DNA from: an uncultured Psychrobacter sp.
GTDB lineage: Bacteria; Pseudomonadota; Gammaproteobacteria; Pseudomonadales; Moraxellaceae
Length of the DNA: 64,000 bases
Direction: 5' to 3'
Assembly (NCBI RefSeq): GCF_947488565.1
Contig: NZ_CANKZC010000003.1
Location: 450,701-514,700, forward strand
Shown here: one piece after another, positions 36,832-47,251 of the stretch
Layout: every line of letters starts with the position of its first letter
How positions within the stretch are numbered: the first letter of the stretch is position 1
The notes under the pieces: generated by a model
Seen by the model: only the letters and a program-made list of their open reading frames with translations
Database searches by the model: none
What the model was told of the DNA's origin: nothing
Translations under genes and position numbers: made by a program

Positions 36832-37261
36832 TAACTTCTCTCAATAAAAAATGTAAATAAAGTAGTGGTTTCAGGGGGTTTACCATACTCCGTTTTTCTA
36901 TCAAACCCTAAAACTGCCTTAGACAAGTGAATATTTCTTTGAACAATAAAACGTTTGTTAGTCCACATAAGACGATGTTTATTATCAGTTTTTAGTAGTA
37001 GGATGTATTAAATAATCGACTTTGAAGAACTTTAGTATCTTCACCTAAATAGTAGGTTTTGATCAATCTATGATAATCAGCAAAAGTAAAAATTTTTTCT
37101 TATGGTAAATCTATCTTGTCGATGGCTTATAGGTAGAGGTGAAAGGTTAGACTATAGTATATAAATTCATGTATCTTTACTAGAGATTGACCCTTAAATC
37201 TAAACCCAGTCAGAGCTAATTATTGTTTTGAGAGAATCTATGAGTTTTATAAGAGTTTACG

Positions 37262-37297
37262 ACCTAGAAATTAATTTACTAGGTAATCTACTATACT
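37262..37297 (+). promoter_or_regulatory. Palindrome and -10 element before the PP2C cassette
   Basis: ACCTAG-(11)-CTAGGT at 37262-37284 encloses AAATTAATTT, itself palindromic; a TATACT hexamer follows at 37292-37297, 29 bases before the PP2C start. The palindrome covers the expected -35 zone, so it is a candidate operator, possibly for the WYL regulator in the same operon. The rest of 36832-37325 is AT-rich without a gene. Confidence 0.45.
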
Positions 37298-37325
37298 TGT
37301 CTTAACGATAATAATTAATGAACGA

Positions 37326-38201
37326 ATGAATATGACAGCGACTTTAAGTGATGAATATGAACTTCTTACTGAAATGATAGCTCACGCCTGCGCCATTACC
37401 TTTCTAGGTAATGCTAGTAATGGACTACAACAAGATGCATTTTTCTTTTTAGATCACTGGTATCAAGAAGATTTAGGGGTAATGCCCGTGACATCAGTGC
37501 AAGTGCCTTTTTGCTTAGCAGTATCAGATGGCGTTGCCAGCTCTAACCAGTCACAGTATTGCTCAAAGGCAGTGGTCAAAGCAATTAAAAAACTATGGGA
37601 CAGCAATCAAGAAAGCGTTCAGAATATGACATCAGATCGTATCCATACGCAATTAAGTCAAACAAAGCACGCGCCTAAACGCTATGGCGCTGCAGCAACC
37701 CTCGCTATGATCGTCGGGACACTAGACGACAATAAATCAATCAACATAGACATTACCCATGTCGGTGATAGCCGTGTATACAAGCTAGGCAAAGAGGCGA
37801 AAGAGTGGCAGTGCCTAACTCGTGATCATAGTTTACTCAACGAGCTGATAGATGAGAAGGCGCACGATGAAGGTCGCCAAGCCAGTTTTGAAGAGTACAA
37901 TCGCACAGGGATGGCAGGCAGCTTGTATAGTATTACCGAGTGCTTTGCGCTAGCAGTAGATAGTGATGATCCGAGCAGCGAGCCACCAAAGAGCGCCAAG
38001 CGGACAATTACAGCGCAGTCGGGTGACAGTCTTGTCATTTGTACTGATGGTATTCACGATTTAGTGCCGAGTAATGAGTGGTCACTTATCGATAGCCAAA
38101 CCGATTTACAAGAGTGGTTACAGACGCTTAGGCATCAAGTATACGATGCAGATGGCAATGCATATGATAACGGCACAGCCATTGTGATGCGGTTTGATTA
38201 A
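37326..38201 (+). CDS. PP2C-family serine/threonine protein phosphatase
   Basis: A 291-residue metal-dependent phosphatase. Motifs in order: QQDAFFFLD (normally QDA), AVSDGVASSNQS near residue 61 with a metal-binding Asp-Gly, THVGDSRVYKLG near 143, CLTRDHSLLNELI near 160, and VICTDGIHDLVP near 239. It dephosphorylates proteins in the cytoplasm. No kinase is encoded next door, which is unusual because PP2C genes in defence islands usually accompany one. It is the first gene of a plus-strand run with a WYL regulator, a nuclease and an FtsZ-C-like protein. Confidence 0.8.
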   Translation: MNMTATLSDEYELLTEMIAHACAITFLGNASNGLQQDAFFFLDHWYQEDLGVMPVTSVQVPFCLAVSDGVASSNQSQYCSKAVVKAIKKLWDSNQESVQNMTSDRIHTQLSQTKHAPKRYGAAATLAMIVGTLDDNKSINIDITHVGDSRVYKLGKEAKEWQCLTRDHSLLNELIDEKAHDEGRQASFEEYNRTGMAGSLYSITECFALAVDSDDPSSEPPKSAKRTITAQSGDSLVICTDGIHDLVPSNEWSLIDSQTDLQEWLQTLRHQVYDADGNAYDNGTAIVMRFD

Positions 38202-38268
38202 CCTTCTTGTGAGAGCTTACTTTTAAAATGACAGTTTGATAGATTCGATAGCCTATAGAGCAGCCAAT

Positions 38269-39357
38269 ATGTCCACACACCCAATTGCAAGCTATAACAA
38301 ATCAGCACGTTTATTTATTCTTTATCAGCGCTTACCACGTCATAAAGATAAAGCCGTCTCTTTAACCGAGCTAATGAACGTTTATGGCGATAATCCTGAC
38401 CATTACACAAACGAGCGTAAAAATTTAGAGAACGACCTAACGAGTCTGAATCAAATATTCAACGACGTCTTTTACAGCGATGCTCTAATGCGTCTGCCAG
38501 TGTGGGGGCAAAATATCAGCGGACAAACGGCAAGGTTTTATATTGAGTCAAACTTTAGTATCGATGTCATTAATGAGCAAACGGTATTTTTTTGGCAGAT
38601 GCTCGCTAATTACACAGCAAACTATCTGCCAGCACCTTTTAAGCAAAGTATCACCGATAAGCTTAGTCAATTACACCGACAAGAGAAGACCAACTTCAAT
38701 CAAAGCAAGCTAGGGCAGTGGCAAGATCATCTCATTACCCTGCCGAGTATCGTACAAGCACCAAAGCTTGATAGTGATGTGTTGGCTAGCATTCATCAAG
38801 CGTTGTTGGAGAATAAACAACTAAAAATCACTTATAGAAAAAAGTGGGATGAACATGCGGACGTTAGGATGGTTTACCCTAAAGGTTTAATCTTTATCGA
38901 TAACATGGTCTACCTCACTGGGTTTAATCCCGTTGATGATCACATTGATAATGAGGTTTTGCTAGAGTCACATCGAAACTTTGCGGTGAATCGGATTACA
39001 ACAGCTAAAGTAATAGTCAAGTCGATCCCTGACTGGGTAGGGCGCAATGTTTTTAGCTTAGAAAACCTGCGTCAACTGGGTAAGCTTGAAATAAATGAAT
39101 GCTTGAATATTAAGCTGGTTTTAAAGGTACAAAAGTATGCCTGCCAGCATCTTTATGAGCGTCCGTTATCGTCTAATCAAACGATTACGGTTATCAATGA
39201 GACTTGGAATGAGGTGCGCGCAACGGTTACTAATACGCAGCGCCTACAAGATTGGCTGGTAGGTATGTCGCAGTTGGCAGTGGTGGTTGAACCCGCCGAG
39301 TTAAAAGCGGTAATTTATGAGCGTTTGCAAAGTGGAATGAAATTATATACAAAATAA
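38269..39357 (+). CDS. WYL-domain transcriptional regulator
   Basis: About 362 residues from the ATG at 38269 (a TTG at 38236 is in frame). The N-terminal winged HTH is seen in SARLFILYQRLPRHKDKAVSLTELMNVY with NERKNLENDL. The WYL domain follows with LKITYRKKW, RMVYPKGLIFIDNMVYLTGF and the C-terminal WCX-like module with VEPAELKAVIYERLQSG. It probably binds nucleic acid or nucleotide ligands and controls the adjacent genes. It lies 67 bases after the PP2C gene and in the same orientation. Intact, unlike the WYL gene at 12251. Confidence 0.8.
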   Translation: MSTHPIASYNKSARLFILYQRLPRHKDKAVSLTELMNVYGDNPDHYTNERKNLENDLTSLNQIFNDVFYSDALMRLPVWGQNISGQTARFYIESNFSIDVINEQTVFFWQMLANYTANYLPAPFKQSITDKLSQLHRQEKTNFNQSKLGQWQDHLITLPSIVQAPKLDSDVLASIHQALLENKQLKITYRKKWDEHADVRMVYPKGLIFIDNMVYLTGFNPVDDHIDNEVLLESHRNFAVNRITTAKVIVKSIPDWVGRNVFSLENLRQLGKLEINECLNIKLVLKVQKYACQHLYERPLSSNQTITVINETWNEVRATVTNTQRLQDWLVGMSQLAVVVEPAELKAVIYERLQSGMKLYTK

Positions 39358-39424
39358 TTGATCAAAAATTTTGCCAAAAGCACTAAAAGAAAAATAAATT
39401 TTTTAATGTAATCAAGGAGCTAGA

Positions 39425-40447
39425 ATGACCACACCTAACTTATTTAAATTTGCCACCTCTGAGTTATCACAAGACGCTTTTATCTGCTGGCTTCTGTCAT
39501 GGGCAGACCAAGATTATCAGACAGGAAGCGATAAACATAAAGCGTTAAATAGATTAGCAACCAGTATGTTAGCGTTATTCTTTAAAAAAGCGGGTAACTC
39601 GCTACCAAGTCGTATCGATAAAATAGTAGTGAAACGTCAGGTGAGTAATATTGATGCTCTTTGTATTATTAACGACACTTACTGTGTATTAATCGAAGAT
39701 AAAGTAGGCAGTGTGCAGCATTCCGATCAATTGGTTCGATACAAGCAGTTTATGCTTAATGGACATGCTCAAACTTTTACGGAAGATAAAATCATTCCTA
39801 TTTATTTGCAAACGCATGATCAAAGCAACTATAAAGCTGTGTTAAAGGACGGCTTTTATCCAGTAACTAGAAGAGATTTATTAGACATATTTAATAGTGA
39901 ACAAGATGCAGCATTGCAAGAGAGTGATATATATATCGATTATCTTAACTACCTGCAGTCTATTGAAGAAGCAGTGCAAAGCTTTAAATCGAAACCCGTT
40001 AGAGAGTGGAAAAAACGCGCTTGGATTGGCTTCTTTCAATATTTACAGTCTTATCTGGGAGAAGGTAGTTGGAAGTATGTAGCCAATAAGTCAGGAGGGT
40101 TTATGGGTTTTTGGGCATTCAAGCAAGTGGTAGGTGATGTCGCTGTCTATTTACTACTAGAACAAGATAAGGTTTGCTTTAAAGTTTTTGTTCCCAGTAG
40201 CGAAGGGCGTAGCAAGATTAGAAATGAGCTTTATAAATTATTTAAGACAGAAGCATCTAAGTTTGATTTAAACGTGACTAAGCCAAAGCGCTTTGGTTCA
40301 GGCGAGGATATGACCTTTGCTATACTAGACACAGATGTCTTTGAGAGTGAAGATTCAATAGACCTGCAACAGGTTGATAGCTTGATGGATGAAGTGCAAA
40401 AATTCATTGATCATACGGTAAGTCAGTATAAAAATAAAAACGAGTGA
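39425..40447 (+). CDS. PD-(D/E)XK nuclease superfamily protein
   Basis: A 340-residue protein of the PDDEXK_4-like type. The N-terminus ELSQDAFICWLLSWAD is the conserved Glu-containing helix. The catalytic core reads IDALCIINDTYCVLIEDKVG with Asp77, Glu91 and Lys93, and HSDQLVRYKQF follows. The C-terminal half contains a beta domain (GSWKYVANKSGGFMGFWAF) as in other members. It probably cuts or senses DNA. The ATG has AAGGAG upstream. It follows the WYL gene by 67 bases and precedes an FtsZ-C-like gene by 43 bases. Confidence 0.75.
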   Translation: MTTPNLFKFATSELSQDAFICWLLSWADQDYQTGSDKHKALNRLATSMLALFFKKAGNSLPSRIDKIVVKRQVSNIDALCIINDTYCVLIEDKVGSVQHSDQLVRYKQFMLNGHAQTFTEDKIIPIYLQTHDQSNYKAVLKDGFYPVTRRDLLDIFNSEQDAALQESDIYIDYLNYLQSIEEAVQSFKSKPVREWKKRAWIGFFQYLQSYLGEGSWKYVANKSGGFMGFWAFKQVVGDVAVYLLLEQDKVCFKVFVPSSEGRSKIRNELYKLFKTEASKFDLNVTKPKRFGSGEDMTFAILDTDVFESEDSIDLQQVDSLMDEVQKFIDHTVSQYKNKNE

Positions 40448-40490
40448 TAGTTGTAATGTCATAACACTTAGAGTAACAGAAGGTCTACTC

Positions 40491-41117
40491 ATGAAATATC
40501 AGCTCGACAAATCGAAAATAGATGACATTCCATGTGTCGCCTTATACCGACCAAATAAAGACCATTATTCGCCTTCTGTTATCGCCTGTTTTATCGTCAG
40601 TGATGATTGGGGTAAGCAGGCACTACTAGAGCTAAAAGAGAAAGCAGAGGCTGACATTTTAGTAGGCTTACAGACAGATGATCATAAGTATGAAAGCTTA
40701 GATATCGTAGAGGGGGTTATTAGATGTCAGCCTGATGAAGTAAATGACGTCATTGAACTGCTAGATGTAAGGTCTGCAAGTACTATGATTGGTATAGATG
40801 TAGCAGATGTTATAAGTCTGTTTGAGTGTGGCAATTCATTCCAGTTCGTTCAAGCCAGTGCTACAGGTGAGTCTGAATTCCATATGATAAAAACAGCTAC
40901 ATATAAGCTGATCGGTCTACTTACAAACGCTCATAATACTAAAGGGGCGCTTGTTGGGATGCAGAGTGTGCAATCTTTACCACTGGAATCCATGACTTAT
41001 GTAACAGAAGCTGTTGAAGAATTATTGTATGGTGATAAAGCATCTATATACTATAGTTCAAGTAGTACTGATGAGCTAAATACTTTTGGGTTGAAGGCGA
41101 TATATGCTGAGGAGTAG
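40491..41117 (+). CDS. FtsZ-C-domain-like protein B (paralogue of the gene at 21753)
   Basis: A 208-residue protein, intact. The first 90 residues contain ACFIVSDDWGKQALLELKEKA and VGLQTDD and VIRCQPDEVNDVIELL, shared with the protein at 21753. From about residue 100, GIDVADVISLF, then ATGESEFHMIKTATYKLI, then LPLESMTYVTEAVEELL and a closing LKAIYAEE strand follow the order of the FtsZ C-terminal domain (DFADVK, ATGENRAVEAA, LTL-EV-EA, VTVIA). No GTP-binding GGGTGSG motif exists. AGAAGG stands before the ATG. It is the last gene of the PP2C cassette. Confidence 0.6.
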   Translation: MKYQLDKSKIDDIPCVALYRPNKDHYSPSVIACFIVSDDWGKQALLELKEKAEADILVGLQTDDHKYESLDIVEGVIRCQPDEVNDVIELLDVRSASTMIGIDVADVISLFECGNSFQFVQASATGESEFHMIKTATYKLIGLLTNAHNTKGALVGMQSVQSLPLESMTYVTEAVEELLYGDKASIYYSSSSTDELNTFGLKAIYAEE

Positions 41118-41157
41118 GTAAAGACTCAAACCTAAGTGTTAGTCTATAACTAAAGCA

Positions 41158-41895
41158 TTACTCTTGATGTTTCCAGTTTTCTTGACCTAATGGCATCTGG
41201 TTGAGCAAGTCGCGTCTAGATCGCCAGTCAGGCATATAAGTGGCTAGTAGAGCCTTGAATCTATCATTGTGCTGCCGTTCTTTAAAATGTAGCAATTCAT
41301 GCAAGATGATATATTCCAAACAGGGCAGTGGCTTTTTGGCCAAGTCTAAGTTAAGCCGTATGTTTCCTTCTTCTATATTACAGCTGCCCCATTTGGTTTT
41401 CATTTTTTGGATCTGACAATCGCTGATAGTGACACCAGTTTTCTTCGACCATTTATCGATAAGGTCAGGTGCTCTGGCTTTTAGTCGGCCACGATAGTAT
41501 TCAGACAATAGCTTTATCTTTACTTCATCAGACAGTCCTTTATTTACGGTTAGAATAAGCTTACCGCTTTTTAGTTTTACGGTTTGAGACTTTAGGTCAT
41601 CAAGCTCAATCACTTCGAGCCGGTAACGCTTGCCCCATAGATAGTGCGTCTCTCCATTTACCATCTCCCTTGTAGATTGACGCTCTTGCTTGGCAAAGGC
41701 AGCCTGCTGACGCCGAATCCAAGGTATACGGTGAATGACAGCCATCCGAATGGCCGTATCGGTCATAGCATCAGGCGCAGATACTCTGACCTGTCCATCA
41801 GGTGGCATCACGCTGATATGTAGGTTTTTAATATCCTTGCGAGTTAAATGTATATCTAACTCGCCAATCTTAATAAGCGCTGACTTAACAATCAC
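41158..41895 (-). CDS. YgjP-like zinc metallopeptidase
   Basis: A 245-residue member of the YgjP/SprT-like group (DUF45, M48-like). The zinc motif [15 protein letters not shown] near residue 195 supplies H-E-x-x-H and a third ligand. The N-terminal [14 protein letters not shown] and the middle MKTKWGSCN are characteristic. Such genes regularly sit downstream of hsdR in Type I loci; their role there is unclear, perhaps protease control of restriction. It overlaps the hsdR stop by four bases, so it is the last gene of the operon. Confidence 0.85.
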   Translation of the reverse strand: MIVKSALIKIGELDIHLTRKDIKNLHISVMPPDGQVRVSAPDAMTDTAIRMAVIHRIPWIRRQQAAFAKQERQSTREMVNGETHYLWGKRYRLEVIELDDLKSQTVKLKSGKLILTVNKGLSDEVKIKLLSEYYRGRLKARAPDLIDKWSKKTGVTISDCQIQKMKTKWGSCNIEEGNIRLNLDLAKKPLPCLEYIILHELLHFKERQHNDRFKALLATYMPDWRSRRDLLNQMPLGQENWKHQE

Positions 41896-44800
41896 TGATA
41901 TTCCTGTTGTGCCTTAATCAAATTAATTAACGCCTCTATATCGACATCGACCTGATACTGAGAAACAGTTTGATGGACGGCACGCTGAATTTTTCGCTCT
42001 TTGATCAGATGACCTTGCCAATCAGCTTGTTTATTGAGCCTAATAGCAGCGTCTACTTTATCTGCCAAGTCCTCATTTTGATCCAAGTTATCATATAGTG
42101 CGCGCTTAGCAGGGGTGTTAATAGCCTCAGGATATGCGTCACCACTTGCTGTGCCAGTTGGATTGATTACTTTAGAGGCTAGCTGGCGTATCTTTTGCAA
42201 GTATTCAGCGTAGGCAATGGCTTTTTGTCGGCGTAGCTCAATGAGCTCATCGAGTAGGGCAGACATATGCTCGTAGTACTTTGGGTTGACAGGGTTTTCA
42301 TCCACAATCGTTTTGCGAACGTTGTTTTCGATGGTCTCTGCGACGTTTTCAGGGTTGCTCGCTATATCCTCAGGTATGGCTTTGATTAAAGCTTCTGGCC
42401 CTTGATTGACAATTAGCTCAATGAGTCCTAAATCTTCAAAGTCGATAACCGTCTCACTAGGTGTGGCATGAATATAAGTGTCTAGCATCCTACGCATGGT
42501 CGGCTCATAGCTTTTCATATCGATATGGTCGCCACTCATAAGCTTGATGTTATTACGCACGGACTTAAAGTGCTTTACATCGTCTTTGATGCGTGTTATC
42601 TCCTGATCGCTATATCCCGCTTCCGCCATTTCATTGGCAATATTGCCATAAGCACGTATCAGTTTGGAGACGCTTTTGTACAGGGTCAGTCTAAGTTGTT
42701 CCTTTTCTATTTTTTCAGCCTCAGTCGTGCCATCACTAGGACAAAAGTAAGCGCCATAATCTTGTGTATTTCTAGGGTATTTAACAGGCTCACACAGTCC
42801 TCTGACCATCTCTAGGGCATCATCTAGGTTTTGTTTTGCCGCAGTTAAGCGGTTCTTTAACAGCCCATCAATATCTTCATCTTCGTATCTTGAGAACGCG
42901 CCTTGCGTATAGTCAGAAATAGTACTGTTTAAAGACTGAAATAGATCCTGATAATCAATGATATAGCCATAGTCTTTTTCTGCACCATCGAGTCTATTAA
43001 CACGGCAAATGGCCTGAAACAGATTATGATCAGCCATCTTTTTATCAATATATAAATAGGTAGCAGAAGGGGCATCAAAGCCTGTTAGCAGTTTATCGAC
43101 GACGATTAGTAGGCGCATTTGACCTGGTTCTTCGATGAAGCGTTTTTTAACTGACTTTTCAAAGTCCTCGGCCTTAGGGCTTGCTTCTTGTTCGCTAATA
43201 TCATAATAATCAGCAATCATTCTGCGATAGATTCGATATTTAAAAAGCTTCTCTGTCATGCCTTCGCCAGTTTCTTCCCCTTTGATGCTATCTGCAGTTG
43301 GTAAGTAGCTGGTCACAATTGCTACTTTGCCTTTTAAGAAAGAGTTCTCAAAGGCCTCATAAGATTTACAGGCTTGATAAATACTGCTACAGACCAGCAT
43401 GGCATTACCATGACCATCCATAAGTCTTGGCTTTTTCTGCATATCGAGCAAGATGTCATTGACGATGCACTCTATGCGCGACTGGCTAGACAGAACCCGC
43501 TGCATGGTTCCCCATTTTTGCTTAAGCTGGCTCTTGGCAATATTGGTTAAGCCACGAGTATGAGCATCGAACCATTCATCGACTTTCTTAGAGGAAGTAA
43601 GCTGTTGATCGATATCACGTGCTTCATACAGAAGGTCCAATACCACACCGTCAGCAACTGCTTCATCAAACTTATAGGTGTGAATAAAGGGTCCAAATAC
43701 TTCGATAGATTTCTTCTTATCTTTTTTAAGCAGTGGCGTCCCGGTAAAACCGACAAACATCGCTTCTGGCAATAATGCCTTCATAGCGCTGTGCAGCTTG
43801 CCAGACTGAGTACGGTGGCACTCATCAACGAAGACAAATAAATCGCCCTTAGGGCTAAAGTCTGACGGTAAGCTGGCTTGAATGTCCTTTATAAAGTCGT
43901 CTGTGTCTTTACTTTCATGACTATCATCATCACCGCTGCGCCCAAATTTATGAACTAGGGAGCAGAGCAACCAAGGGTTAGGCTGACTTAGCTGGCTAAT
44001 AAGATCAGCGCCGCTCTTGGTGCGATATATTGATTCATCGATACCAAAAAAGACTTTCTCAATCTGTTCATCAAGCTCGGTACGGTCAGTAATAATGAGT
44101 ACACGGCTATTGGTAACATTCTCTCGTATCCATTTAGCTAGCCAAACCATGGTCAAGCTTTTGCCTGAGCCTTGGGTATGCCAAACAATCCCATCCTTGC
44201 GCTGTGCAATGTGTTTTTTTGCCGCTTGTATACCGAAATACTGATTGTGTCGGCAAGTCTTTTTGACACCCGAATCAAAAACAATGAAGTTATTAATGAT
44301 GTCTAAGAATCGGTGCTTATTGCACATATGATACAGATGGAAGTCTAAGGGCTGATCGGTGAAGTTAGCGTTTGCTAAGGTAAGATGCGTCGGTATGCTA
44401 GTATCAGACTGGGGTGTATGACTGGGGTTGGCTTCTTTCCATTCTAGGTAATACTTCTCAGGCGTTTCGATCGTGCCATAGCGCATGCCTTGGGTATCGT
44501 TACCTGCCATAACCAATTGTATGGTGCTAAAGAAGCTACGAATAAATTCTTTCTTTTGATTATCTAAGTTTTGATGAATACCTTCGGTGACGTTGATGCT
44601 AGAGCGTTTAAGTTCAATAACGCCTAGTGCAATGCCGTTGACATAAAGAACGATGTCAGGACGTTTTTTATTTTCGCCATTGATGGAGACTTCTTCGGCA
44701 ATGGCAAAGTCATTGGCCTTTATGTTGTCCCAATCAATCAACCAGACGGTCTCTTTATGATCCCCTGTGCCTTCTTTTTCTTTGATGCCATAACGGAGTA

Positions 44801-45062
44801 GTCTATAGACCTCTTTGTTGGCATCGTATAGTTTAACGCCACTGCCTAGAGCGGCTGCTTTTTCTAGAGCGTTAATGGTTCTATTTCGCAATGTACGGCT
44901 AACATTACGTGAGCTTAGCCACGCCGCTAAAATCTCGGACTCAATGTTTCTGTTATTAGGTCGGTCTTTAAAGTCGCCAAGATAGCGGTAGCCGAGTATG
45001 TCGGTGAAAAAGCGTACGACACGGTTTTGCGTGAGTCTTTCTATGTCGGTGACGTTACTCAT
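41892..45062 (-). CDS. hsdR: Type I restriction endonuclease subunit R
   Basis: A 1056-residue motor-nuclease. The PD-(D/E)XK nuclease domain near residues 130-155 reads [20 protein letters not shown]. The SF2 translocase core has Walker [13 protein letters not shown] near 300, DECHR near 412, FTGTPL near 435 and a late [10 protein letters not shown] near 680. The C-terminal helical region is predicted to bind HsdM. It overlaps the third DUF262 gene by eight bases. It belongs to the hsdMS operon starting at 54286 and restricts DNA lacking the HsdM methylation. Confidence 0.93.
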   Translation of the reverse strand: MSNVTDIERLTQNRVVRFFTDILGYRYLGDFKDRPNNRNIESEILAAWLSSRNVSRTLRNRTINALEKAAALGSGVKLYDANKEVYRLLRYGIKEKEGTGDHKETVWLIDWDNIKANDFAIAEEVSINGENKKRPDIVLYVNGIALGVIELKRSSINVTEGIHQNLDNQKKEFIRSFFSTIQLVMAGNDTQGMRYGTIETPEKYYLEWKEANPSHTPQSDTSIPTHLTLANANFTDQPLDFHLYHMCNKHRFLDIINNFIVFDSGVKKTCRHNQYFGIQAAKKHIAQRKDGIVWHTQGSGKSLTMVWLAKWIRENVTNSRVLIITDRTELDEQIEKVFFGIDESIYRTKSGADLISQLSQPNPWLLCSLVHKFGRSGDDDSHESKDTDDFIKDIQASLPSDFSPKGDLFVFVDECHRTQSGKLHSAMKALLPEAMFVGFTGTPLLKKDKKKSIEVFGPFIHTYKFDEAVADGVVLDLLYEARDIDQQLTSSKKVDEWFDAHTRGLTNIAKSQLKQKWGTMQRVLSSQSRIECIVNDILLDMQKKPRLMDGHGNAMLVCSSIYQACKSYEAFENSFLKGKVAIVTSYLPTADSIKGEETGEGMTEKLFKYRIYRRMIADYYDISEQEASPKAEDFEKSVKKRFIEEPGQMRLLIVVDKLLTGFDAPSATYLYIDKKMADHNLFQAICRVNRLDGAEKDYGYIIDYQDLFQSLNSTISDYTQGAFSRYEDEDIDGLLKNRLTAAKQNLDDALEMVRGLCEPVKYPRNTQDYGAYFCPSDGTTEAEKIEKEQLRLTLYKSVSKLIRAYGNIANEMAEAGYSDQEITRIKDDVKHFKSVRNNIKLMSGDHIDMKSYEPTMRRMLDTYIHATPSETVIDFEDLGLIELIVNQGPEALIKAIPEDIASNPENVAETIENNVRKTIVDENPVNPKYYEHMSALLDELIELRRQKAIAYAEYLQKIRQLASKVINPTGTASGDAYPEAINTPAKRALYDNLDQNEDLADKVDAAIRLNKQADWQGHLIKERKIQRAVHQTVSQYQVDVDIEALINLIKAQQEYQ

Positions 45063-47250
45063 TATTATTATCCCTAATTTTTATATCTAGCGCATCCTCA
45101 AGAAGGCTAAACATTTCAGTTTCATGCTCAGTAATTGCGTCTATATTCCATTCGTCATTGTGCTGTTCCAGCGTCTCAATCATCTTATAAAGCTTTAAAG
45201 AATCAATATGGTTTTTAAATGATTCATCATAATGTTCTTTTTTAGCTAAAGGCTTATGATTACTAACACGGGAGTTTAAGCCTCTGTTTATAAGGCAAAG
45301 ATTACCAAAACGATGAATATATCTTCTATCGTCAACTTTTTCATCTTTGTGGATAGGGGTCTGAGGAATAAAGTGTTCAATAGAACCTTGTGTAGAGGGT
45401 CTGAATTTCTTTTTATCATCTGATTTAATATTACCCTTCAACCAAATCAAATAATCTAAATAATTGAATACAAAGATATTGACGTGAGGGTATCTTAATT
45501 GCTGTGATAGTTTCTCAAGTTCAATCGTTCGAGGCGATAGCGACGGACTGGACAAAGTCGTCTCGCTATTATCATTAATATGTTGACGAAACTCTTGAAA
45601 GTAGTCATTGACGATATTATTAGGCTTGGTTCGATCAGATTGAGCGATATACCTTCTAAGCATATATGCTCTAGCCAGCCCATCAAGATAGCTCAGAAAT
45701 TGTTTGCCATCGATACCTTGTTCACGCTTAACAAACATCAAATAGAGATACTGCAAGCAGGCATTTAACCAGTATTTAGAATTAAGAGTAGGTGCAGAAA
45801 CATGAAAGGCACTTTGGAGAGTAACCAAACTGGCATTTAAGTCTGGTCCAGTTGAGCCCTTTGGCATATTTTGTTTATAAGAAGGACCTGACGCCTCGTT
45901 GATTAGCTGCTCAAGTGTCCAATAGCCTTTCTTAGACTCTGTATTACGCTTGATAATATATTGATCAAATAAAAACTTTGTTTTCAACAGGGTGTAAAGG
46001 AAATGCTCTATTTTAGTTACCTTGTTGCTCACCTTAGAACCAATCAAATGATTATCAAATTCGATCAATAACTGCTTATCATCAAGCGATACGATGTCAT
46101 TTTGGGGTTTTTCATTCTGATTCTCATTCTGGTTGTCAGTTAGATTTTGAGTGACATGTACTCTCAACACCTGCAATAGAAAGTTGGGAAAATCTATCAA
46201 ACTATAATAGGTTTCATCATCTTCTTCGCCCTTATTCTTTTTGGCTGGATTAGCGGGTATAGTGATGTCATCCTTAAATAAAATGTCATTTAAGCTAATG
46301 ATATTTTGAGCCTTCACTTCTGAGGTTGTTTTAGAGCTATCTTTACTCTTTTTAGCAGCTTGCTCGTTGCAGTCACGAATATAAAGTTTAAGCAAATCAG
46401 AAAAGTCTTTTGGCTCAAAATGTGCCCAGTCTGATGAAAAAACCTTTTTACGCAGATCGGTTGTAAAGCCATACTGCACGTATTTATCCATACGACTGCA
46501 AGTATCCCAAATTAGACTCAATAGGCTTTTGCAGTGTTGTGTTTGCTTTGTATCGGCAGAAGTGTCACTGCTAATCGCTGATAGCAGTCTGGCCTTAATG
46601 ATTTCGTGCTTTTCTAACTGCTCTCCGCGGTTGTTCATGACTTCAAAGTAGTGATTAAGGTCTGTTTCTTGAGGAACAGGAACCCTTGCTATCTCTATCT
46701 TATCGAATAAAAAGGTACAAAACTCATTAATGGATATAACTTCATTATTTCCATCAAAAATATGCTTCATTGTTTTGGTTAAAATGTCATAACCATCGAT
46801 AATAGACTGATTGATAGACGTGTCTTTGGTAAAGCGGGCTGAATCATCGTTATAAAGCAAAGATAAGGTGTAAGCCGAATGTGGGCGACTTTCAAAATGT
46901 AAATTTGGCTGGTTAAAGCTTTTTAAATAAGAGTCGCAATACTGACGATGATGGTGATGTAAATATACTGCCAGTAGAGTTAGAGTAGTTAAGCGTTGCT
47001 GACCATCTATCACTTCAAACAACGCTTGACTGGTATTGGATTTATCAAAGACAACCAAGGTGCCTAAGTAGTAAGTTAAGCTTTGGTCACGATTATACGC
47101 ATCAATAATATCTTTAATTAATGTTTCAATCTCAACAGTGCCCCATGCATAGTTACGCTGATACATCGGTATAACGTATTGATCGCCGTCTGTCAGCAAG
47201 TCTTTGATATTCAAAGAGCTTACTTTCACACTTGAGTTATTCAATGTCAT
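45055..47250 (-). CDS. DUF262/DUF1524 protein 3 (GmrSD-like)
   Basis: A 731-residue protein. The ParB-like DUF262 domain has [12 protein letters not shown] and [15 protein letters not shown] near residues 25-95. The C-terminal DUF1524 HNH region has [10 protein letters not shown] and [20 protein letters not shown] near 630-680, giving His and Asn catalytic residues. The middle contains a Lys/Asn-rich linker near 300-400. Fused DUF262-DUF1524 proteins are nucleases of the GmrSD type that cut modified DNA. It lies one base after DUF262 protein 2 and overlaps hsdR, so it is in the same operon. Confidence 0.8.
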   Translation of the reverse strand: MTLNNSSVKVSSLNIKDLLTDGDQYVIPMYQRNYAWGTVEIETLIKDIIDAYNRDQSLTYYLGTLVVFDKSNTSQALFEVIDGQQRLTTLTLLAVYLHHHHRQYCDSYLKSFNQPNLHFESRPHSAYTLSLLYNDDSARFTKDTSINQSIIDGYDILTKTMKHIFDGNNEVISINEFCTFLFDKIEIARVPVPQETDLNHYFEVMNNRGEQLEKHEIIKARLLSAISSDTSADTKQTQHCKSLLSLIWDTCSRMDKYVQYGFTTDLRKKVFSSDWAHFEPKDFSDLLKLYIRDCNEQAAKKSKDSSKTTSEVKAQNIISLNDILFKDDITIPANPAKKNKGEEDDETYYSLIDFPNFLLQVLRVHVTQNLTDNQNENQNEKPQNDIVSLDDKQLLIEFDNHLIGSKVSNKVTKIEHFLYTLLKTKFLFDQYIIKRNTESKKGYWTLEQLINEASGPSYKQNMPKGSTGPDLNASLVTLQSAFHVSAPTLNSKYWLNACLQYLYLMFVKREQGIDGKQFLSYLDGLARAYMLRRYIAQSDRTKPNNIVNDYFQEFRQHINDNSETTLSSPSLSPRTIELEKLSQQLRYPHVNIFVFNYLDYLIWLKGNIKSDDKKKFRPSTQGSIEHFIPQTPIHKDEKVDDRRYIHRFGNLCLINRGLNSRVSNHKPLAKKEHYDESFKNHIDSLKLYKMIETLEQHNDEWNIDAITEHETEMFSLLEDALDIKIRDNNNE

Positions 47251-47251
47251 A

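Noticed and set aside
37326-38201. Part of a Pgl/BREX system
   Set aside because: No PglX, PglZ, BrxC or kinase genes are present near the PP2C gene.
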